Source: Streptomyces sp. MJM8645 | GTDB lineage: Bacteria > Actinomycetota > Actinomycetes > Streptomycetales > Streptomycetaceae | DNA length: 64,000 nt | NCBI RefSeq assembly: GCF_001625365.1 | Contig: NZ_LJJF01000003.1 | Coordinates: forward strand, 124,001-188,000 | Direction of reading: 5' to 3' | Shown: piece after piece, positions 59,595-64,000 of the stretch | Position numbering within the stretch: the stretch's first letter is position 1 | Layout of the letters: each line of letters begins with the position of its first letter | Program-made: the position numbers and the translations under genes | The notes under the pieces: model-generated | Seen by the model: the letters and a program-made list of their open reading frames with translations, nothing else | Databases searched by the model: none | Told to the model about the DNA's origin: nothing

Positions 59595-61313
59595 CTACGG
59601 GAGGCCGGGCGCCCCCGGCACCGGCACCGGCACCGCCGCCGGCCCGAACCACAGGTGCAGGGCCGCGCGCAGCTGTTCGGCGGCGGCCCGGGGCGGTGCG
59701 GTGGGCGGTGCGGTCCAGGCGGCGTGGCCGTCCGGGCGCACCAGCACCGCGGGCGTGTCGGGCAGGGCGCCGGGCCGCACCGTCGCCGCGCTCACCCGGT
59801 CCGCCCAGGGGGCGGCCGCCGCGCGCAGCGCCTCGGCCGCGGTGGTGTCCTCCAGGAGCAGGGCGCCGGCGCCGGTGCGGGCCAGCAGCGGTATCAGGGC
59901 GCCGTGTTGGAGGGTGCCGTCTTGCACAGTGCCGTGCTGCACAGTGCCGTGCTGCACAGTGCCGTGTTGCAGGGAGCCGTGCTGCAGGGGGATGTCCGGG
60001 ACCATCGCGCCCTCCCAGGGGTGGCCGCTGCCGTGGGGGGCCGGGTAGCGGGTGGCGATGCCGGTGATCTCCTCGGCCAGGGGGCCGGCCGTCTCCTTGG
60101 CCTGCGCGAGTTCGGCGAGCAGGTCGCGCACCGGCGCGAGTTCCTCGTCGTCGCCGGCGAGCAGCGCCTGGGCGCGGGTGTTGCGCAGCAGCCTGGCGCC
60201 GGCCGCGTGCCGTTCGCTGTGGTAGGTGTCCAGGAGGGTTTCGGGGGCTTGACCGCGGGCGACGAGGGCGAGTTTCCAGCCGAGGTTCATCGCGTCGTCG
60301 ATGGCGGCGTTGACGCCGATGGCGCCGGCGGGCGGGTGGATGTGGGCGGCGTCCCCGGCCAGCAGCACCCGGCCCCGGCGCAGCCGTTCGGCCAGGCGGG
60401 CGGCGTCGCCGAAGCGGGTCAGCCAGTGGGCGCGGGCGATCGGGACGCGGCGGCCCAGGGCGTGGTCCAGTGCCTGCTGGAAGCGGGGCAGGGTGAGCGG
60501 TTCGTGCCGGTCCCGGGGCGGGTGGGGGTCGGCGGTGAGCAGGCGGACGTAACCGGGCCTGGGGATGGCGAACACGGTGCCGTTCTCGCCCGTGTTCACG
60601 CCGAAGGGGATCTGCCGGGGGTCGGTCAGGACCACGTCCGCGAGCAGGGTGAAGCGGCGGGCGGGGGTGCCGGGGAAGGCGATGGCGGCGAGTCCGCGCA
60701 CGGTGCTGCGGCCGCCGTCGCAGCCGGCCAGCCAGCCGGCGCGCAGCAGCGCGGGGCCGTCGGGGGTGTCGGTGTGGGCGTGGACGCCGTCGTCGTCGAG
60801 GTCGAGGGCGCTCAGGCGGTGGCCACGCAGGATGCGCACGCCCAGGTGGCGGGCGTGTTCGGTGAGGATCTCCTCCACCCTGGTCTGGGCGATGCCCAGG
60901 ACGTAGGGGTGGCGGGTGCGCATGGCGGCGAGGTCGAGGCGGGCCTGTGCGGTGAACGCGGTGGTCGCCACGGTGGGGCCTTCGGCGAGGAGGCGCTCGG
61001 CCAGGCCGCGGCGTTCCAGCAGTTCCAGGCTGCGGGCGTTGAGATTGAAGCCGCGGCAGAAGCCGGGCGGGGACGGGTCGCGTTCCAGGAGCACGGTGCG
61101 CACGCGGGCCAGGGCCAGTTCGCAGGCCAGCATCAGGCCGGCGGGGCCGGCGCCGACGACCAGGACGTCCGCGTCGCCGGCCCCGGCGGCGCTGGCGGCT
61201 CCGGTGGCTGCGGCGGCCTCGGCGGCGGGTAGGCGCTGTCCGGTACGGGCCGGCGCGGGGGCGGGCGCGGCGCCGGAGGCGGGTAAGGGAGCGGGTGTGG
61301 GGGTGTCAGGCAT
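59595..61313 (-). CDS. Aromatic-ring FAD monooxygenase (PgaE/RdmE-like)
   Basis: A 572-residue group A flavin hydroxylase: VLVVGAGPAGLMLACELALA (FAD), ERDPSPPGFCRGFNLNARSL, GCDGGRSTVRGLA (DG), RVLLAGDAAHIHPPAGAIGV (GD) and NAAIDDAMNLGWKLALVARG. The C-terminal thioredoxin-like part contains a pentapeptide repeat block. An Ala/Pro-rich N-terminal extension of about 45 residues is unusual. The ATG overlaps the PadR stop by 8 bases, so it is regulated with it. Confidence 0.85.
   Translation of the reverse strand: MPDTPTPAPLPASGAAPAPAPARTGQRLPAAEAAAATGAASAAGAGDADVLVVGAGPAGLMLACELALARVRTVLLERDPSPPGFCRGFNLNARSLELLERRGLAERLLAEGPTVATTAFTAQARLDLAAMRTRHPYVLGIAQTRVEEILTEHARHLGVRILRGHRLSALDLDDDGVHAHTDTPDGPALLRAGWLAGCDGGRSTVRGLAAIAFPGTPARRFTLLADVVLTDPRQIPFGVNTGENGTVFAIPRPGYVRLLTADPHPPRDRHEPLTLPRFQQALDHALGRRVPIARAHWLTRFGDAARLAERLRRGRVLLAGDAAHIHPPAGAIGVNAAIDDAMNLGWKLALVARGQAPETLLDTYHSERHAAGARLLRNTRAQALLAGDDEELAPVRDLLAELAQAKETAGPLAEEITGIATRYPAPHGSGHPWEGAMVPDIPLQHGSLQHGTVQHGTVQHGTVQDGTLQHGALIPLLARTGAGALLLEDTTAAEALRAAAAPWADRVSAATVRPGALPDTPAVLVRPDGHAAWTAPPTAPPRAAAEQLRAALHLWFGPAAVPVPVPGAPGLP
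59899..59988 (-). repeat. Six tandem 15-bp units within the monooxygenase gene
   Basis: The unit GTGCCGTGCTGCACA and variants occur at 59899, 59914, 59929, 59944, 59959 and 59974. In protein these are LQHGS, LQHGT and VQHGT-type pentapeptides in the C-terminal domain. Length variation would be in-frame. Confidence 0.8.
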
Positions 61314-61893
61314 CGGGGGCGGCCTCCGGCCAGGCCAGGGTGCCCTGTTCGATCTCCTCGGCGGTGCGCAGCACCCATTGGCGTTCGGCGTGCAGCATGG
61401 CGTGGGCGTACTCGGCCTCGATGACGAACAGTCGGGGGGCGTGGTGTTCGCGGGTGGCGCTGTGGTGGGCCTGTTCGCTCTCGGTGATGCGGGTCTGCAG
61501 GGCGGCGGCCCGTTCGCGCAGGGCCTGGGCGGCGCGGTGCGGTCCCAGGGCGCCGAGGTAGCTGACGGCGGACAGGAATTTCGGGTATTCGCGGGAGGGT
61601 TCGCGGATGAGTTCGTCCAGCCACTGGGTGAAGTACTGGCGGCCCTGGGGGGTGTGGCGGTAGACGGTGCGGGCGGGGCGCGCGCCGACTTGTTCGGTGT
61701 CGGTGGCCTCGATCCAGCCGTCGCGGGCCAGGGCGCGCACCGTGTCGTAGAGCGAACCGGTGGTCAGTTTGAAGGCCTGGTCGAGGTGGCGCTCGCGCAG
61801 GGTGGTGGCCATGGCGTGGGGGTGCAGGGGCTGTTCGAGGAGCAGGCCGAGCAGGGCGAGGGCCAGGGGGTTGGCGGGTCGTTTGGCGGTCAT
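61306..61893 (-). CDS. PadR-family regulator
   Basis: A 195-residue PadR-type (Vir-like) protein: LALALLGLLLEQPLHPHAMA, KLTTGSLYDTVRALARDGWI, RTVYRHTPQGRQYFTQWLDE, and a C-terminal coiled coil (RERAAALQTRITESEQAHHS). The ATG at 61893 follows the operator closely. It probably represses itself and the downstream monooxygenase until a phenolic or drug ligand binds. Confidence 0.85.
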   Translation of the reverse strand: MTAKRPANPLALALLGLLLEQPLHPHAMATTLRERHLDQAFKLTTGSLYDTVRALARDGWIEATDTEQVGARPARTVYRHTPQGRQYFTQWLDELIREPSREYPKFLSAVSYLGALGPHRAAQALRERAAALQTRITESEQAHHSATREHHAPRLFVIEAEYAHAMLHAERQWVLRTAEEIEQGTLAWPEAAPDA

Positions 61894-61942
61894 GGCACTC
61901 CGTGGTCGCACGCGGGGGCCCGGGTCGGGGCCGGGGCTGGTG

Positions 61943-61974
61943 ATACTCGGATCGTACTACTCGGATCCGAGTAT
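61943..61974. promoter_or_regulatory. PadR operator, long perfect inverted repeat
   Basis: ATACTCGGATC and GATCCGAGTAT form an 11-bp perfect inverted repeat with a 10-base spacer, and the right half lies inside the 14-bp palindrome ACTCGGATCCGAGT. It is 49-80 bases upstream of the PadR start and also near the rightward gene. Confidence 0.8.
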
Positions 61975-62080
61975 GTGGAAGGGGTGGTCCGAGTCGCCCG
62001 CCGCGGCGCGGCGCCGCACCGGCCTTGCGGTGCAGGGGAGTTCGGGCCCGGCCGTTGCCGGGGCGCTGCCGGGTGCGATC

Positions 62081-62626
62081 ATGGCGGGCGTGGCTTTTGA
62101 CGACGCGCGACCCCGGTCCGGCCTGGTCCATGAGCGCTGGCGCGCCCGCGAGGCGCCCCACGGGGACTTCATCATGTTCGGCGACGGGTCACTGTCGGTG
62201 ATGCAGCTCATGCGGTTCTCCCCCGCCGGCCGGCGCCACGACCCGCGGGCCCAGCAGTGGAGTTGGGGGGAACTGCTGCGGGCCACCGCGTGGACCCCCA
62301 CCGACTGGACGGACGTCGACACGACGTTCGCCACCAGCACCCACGCCGGCAGCCGCGCCCTCGCCGGCGAGGCGTCCGAGCACGGCAGCATCGGCTGGGT
62401 CGCGCTGACCCGCGACGACGACGAGAACACCCTGGAGTGGCTCGCGATCTCCTGCTCCTCCAACCCGTTCGCCGACGTCACCCTCGACGACACCACGGTG
62501 ACCGCCACCAGCACCCTGGGACGGATCTGGACCTTCCCCCGCAACGCCCCGCAGCAGGTACGGATCACCGAGGACCCCGCCCACCCCTGGCCCTCCCCCG
62601 CCGGGCCGGCGGACCCCACCCCCTGA
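62081..62626 (+). CDS. Hypothetical protein (181 residues)
   Basis: Soluble protein with beta-rich blocks (GDFIMFGDGSLSVMQLMRFS, then SHGSIGWVALTRDDDENTLE-like, VTATSTLGRIWTFP). Not recognised. The ATG at 62081 is preceded by weak GGGTGCG; upstream the frame is open but not protein-like. Divergent from the PadR gene. Confidence 0.6.
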   Translation: MAGVAFDDARPRSGLVHERWRAREAPHGDFIMFGDGSLSVMQLMRFSPAGRRHDPRAQQWSWGELLRATAWTPTDWTDVDTTFATSTHAGSRALAGEASEHGSIGWVALTRDDDENTLEWLAISCSSNPFADVTLDDTTVTATSTLGRIWTFPRNAPQQVRITEDPAHPWPSPAGPADPTP

Positions 62627-62649
62627 ACCGCCCGGCCGGGCCGGCCCCG

Positions 62650-62847
62650 GTGACCTTCCGGCGGACCTGCGTGTTCGCCGCCGACGGGCAGCAGCCCACC
62701 TCCACCTCCACCCTGCGCTTTCGCCAACGCGGCGAGGTGGAGGCGGACTTGGCCGCACACGGCTTCATCCTGCGCGAGGTCCGCGACGCCCCCGACCGGC
62801 CGGGCCGCGAACTCGTCTTCATCGCCGCCCGACCACCGCAGCCGTAG
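62650..62847 (+). pseudogene. Methyltransferase C-terminal remnant
   Basis: A 65-residue frame with a GTG. The residues TLRFRQRGEVEADLAAHGF and REVRDAPDRPGRELVFIA match the ending of class I SAM methyltransferases, whose Rossmann part with the GxGxG loop is absent. I infer a 5'-truncated gene. It follows the hypothetical gene by 23 bases. Confidence 0.55.
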
Positions 62848-63125
62848 ACCCGCGCCACCGCCCGACCGCCCCGACCCGGGCCCGGGTGACGGGGCGCCAC
62901 CGCCGGGACGCGGGCACCGAAAGCCCGCCGCCAGGCCGTCACCGGGCCTGCGCCGGTGGGCTGATCTGCTATTTTCGCCATGCTTCGACGCGAACCGTAC
63001 AAGCGTGCGGTTTCGCATGCCCGCACGGGACCCCGGCCGCGAGCCCGGCCGCGGCCCCGGGTGCGGGCCCCGGGGCGGCCCCAAGCGGGCACAGCAGTCG
63101 GTCGACCAGCGGGGGGACGGGATCC

Positions 63126-63515
63126 ATGAACGCGTACGCGGGCTCCGACGGGCCGGGCCTGTACGGGCCCTACGGTCCGCCGGCGGGCGGGCCGCTGTTC
63201 GGGGTGAACCCGGCGGACCTGGACGCGGCGGCGAAGGTCGCCAAGGACACCGGTGAGGCGATGCCGGGCGAGCTCAAGCACATCCACGAGCCCTCCGACA
63301 CGGCGGTCGCGGCGCTGTCGGGCTGGCGCACCGGGGCGTCGCTGCACGCCTGCACGGCGGCGTGGGAGGAGTGCCTGAACAAGCTGGCCTCGGAGGTGGA
63401 CGGGGTGAGCCTGAAGCTGGGCCAGACCGCGGGCAACTACCGCGGCACCGACTCGGGCAACGCCGGCGCCCTCAAGGCGCCCGGCGCCGGGCCCTACGCG
63501 CCGGCGGTGAACTGA
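63126..63515 (+). CDS. WXG100-like small helical protein
   Basis: A 129-residue protein with the ESX-type helical hairpin: DLDAAAKVAKDTGEAMPGEL, LSGWRTGASLHACTAAWEEC, then LNKLASEVDGVSLKLGQTAG. The WRTG turn takes the place of WxG. Such proteins are secreted by type VII systems or act as the partner of a toxin. It overlaps the next gene (TGATG), which fits a pair. The N-terminus is Gly/Pro/Tyr rich (YAGSDGPGLYGPYGPP). Confidence 0.75.
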   Translation: MNAYAGSDGPGLYGPYGPPAGGPLFGVNPADLDAAAKVAKDTGEAMPGELKHIHEPSDTAVAALSGWRTGASLHACTAAWEECLNKLASEVDGVSLKLGQTAGNYRGTDSGNAGALKAPGAGPYAPAVN

Positions 63516-64000
63516 TGGTCACCCTGGCCCAGCTGCGCGACGCGGACCTGTCCGGCCTGGCCGGCGCCGCCGGCGCCTACGACACCCTGGCCGGCGCGTT
63601 CGGCAAGCACGTCCAGGCGATGAACACCGAGGTCACCAAGCACGTCTTCAACAGCCAGTGGGTCGGCACCGCGGCCGGCGCCGCCAACGCCTCGCTGCAG
63701 CGCACCAGCGGGCGCCTGGATGCCGCGCACACCGAGATGTCGGCGGTGTCGGGGCTGCTGCGCGAGGCCTCGGAGAGCTTCCAGCTGGCGCAGTCGAAGC
63801 TGAAGGAGGCCCTCCAGGAGGCGCAGGGCGCGGGGCTGACGGTCGCCGAGGACGGCACGGTCAGCTGGCCGGCGCCCTCGCAGGCCGAACGCCACGACCC
63901 CGGGTACGACACGCCGCAGCGGGCCAGGGCGCTGGCGGATCGCATCTCCCACGCCGTCACCGAGGCCGACGGCGCCGACCAGAAGATCGCCAAGCTGCTG
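63515..64000 (+). CDS. WXG100/LXG-like N-terminal part of a larger protein, 3' end outside window
   Basis: 162 codons run in frame to the window edge. The start LAQLRDADLSGLAGAAGAYD and FNSQWVGTAAGAANASLQRT (WxG at the hairpin turn), with RTSGRLDAAHTEMSAVSGLL, fit the type VII secretion N-domain. It probably belongs to a polymorphic toxin or a long secreted helical protein. No catalytic domain is visible because the gene is cut. Confidence 0.75.
   Translation, partial: MVTLAQLRDADLSGLAGAAGAYDTLAGAFGKHVQAMNTEVTKHVFNSQWVGTAAGAANASLQRTSGRLDAAHTEMSAVSGLLREASESFQLAQSKLKEALQEAQGAGLTVAEDGTVSWPAPSQAERHDPGYDTPQRARALADRISHAVTEADGADQKIAKLL

Overview
This is very GC-rich actinomycete DNA, of Streptomyces or Kitasatospora type. 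The evidence is G/C-dominated third codon positions, GTG and TTG starts, a SARP regulator, four-base stop/start overlaps, a mycothiol-type DinB/maleylpyruvate isomerase protein, many XRE (DUF5753)/DUF397 pairs and WXG100-like genes. No rRNA, tRNA, CRISPR array or intact transposon was seen. The mix of small regulator-plus-enzyme modules, duplicated cassettes and gene remnants suggests an accessory region rather than a core one.

Layout. 1-3.9 kb: a truncated sortase-anchored repeat protein and a lipoprotein. 3.9-7.3 kb: a cassette of degenerate Nudix, 25-residue membrane microprotein and small proteins on one strand, with an XRE/DUF397 pair on the other; two extra DUF397 copies follow. 7.4-16.5 kb: housekeeping and stress genes in regulator/target pairs (TetR with SDR and tautomerase, ArsR with MFS, MarR with an NTF2-like protein), each with a visible inverted-repeat operator, then phosphoglucomutase. 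16.8-23.4 kb: a secreted cytokinin-dehydrogenase-like flavoprotein convergent with a multicopper oxidase, and a decarboxylase/acetyltransferase/DUF6875-like operon. 23.7-28.9 kb: Nudix, a kinase-like protein, a second copy of the Nudix/microprotein/XRE/DUF397 cassette, and a pentapeptide-repeat protein.

29.05-42.05 kb is the most striking region: a leftward operon of 12 or 13 tightly coupled genes opposite a SARP activator. It encodes an alpha-oxoamine synthase, a FabF-type ketosynthase, a double-hotdog MaoC protein, an AMP ligase, a carrier protein and an acyl-CoA-dehydrogenase-like oxidase (together resembling the L-proline to pyrrolyl-2-carboxyl-carrier module of prodigiosin and pyoluteorin pathways). 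It also encodes divergent homologues of TrpD, TrpF, TrpC and TrpA, an ectoine-synthase-like cupin, and an alpha/beta hydrolase. TrpE, TrpG and TrpB are absent, and several Trp-type active-site motifs are altered. I read it as a pyrrole plus indole-type (or hetero-indole) natural-product pathway that I do not recognise. An array of 10-11 bp repeats precedes the first gene.

42.4-64 kb: more regulator/target pairs (ArsR, MFS, TetX-like monooxygenase, two PadR modules), a third XRE/DUF397 locus with an RsbW-like ATPase and tiny coupled genes, fructosamine-kinase-like and YbaK-like proteins, several decayed genes (IS630-type transposase, SDR without its catalytic Tyr-Lys, methyltransferase tail, DUF397 stub), and at the right edge two WXG100-like genes, the second running off the window. 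A palindromic element with core GGAAGTC...GACTTCC occurs five times in intergenic positions.
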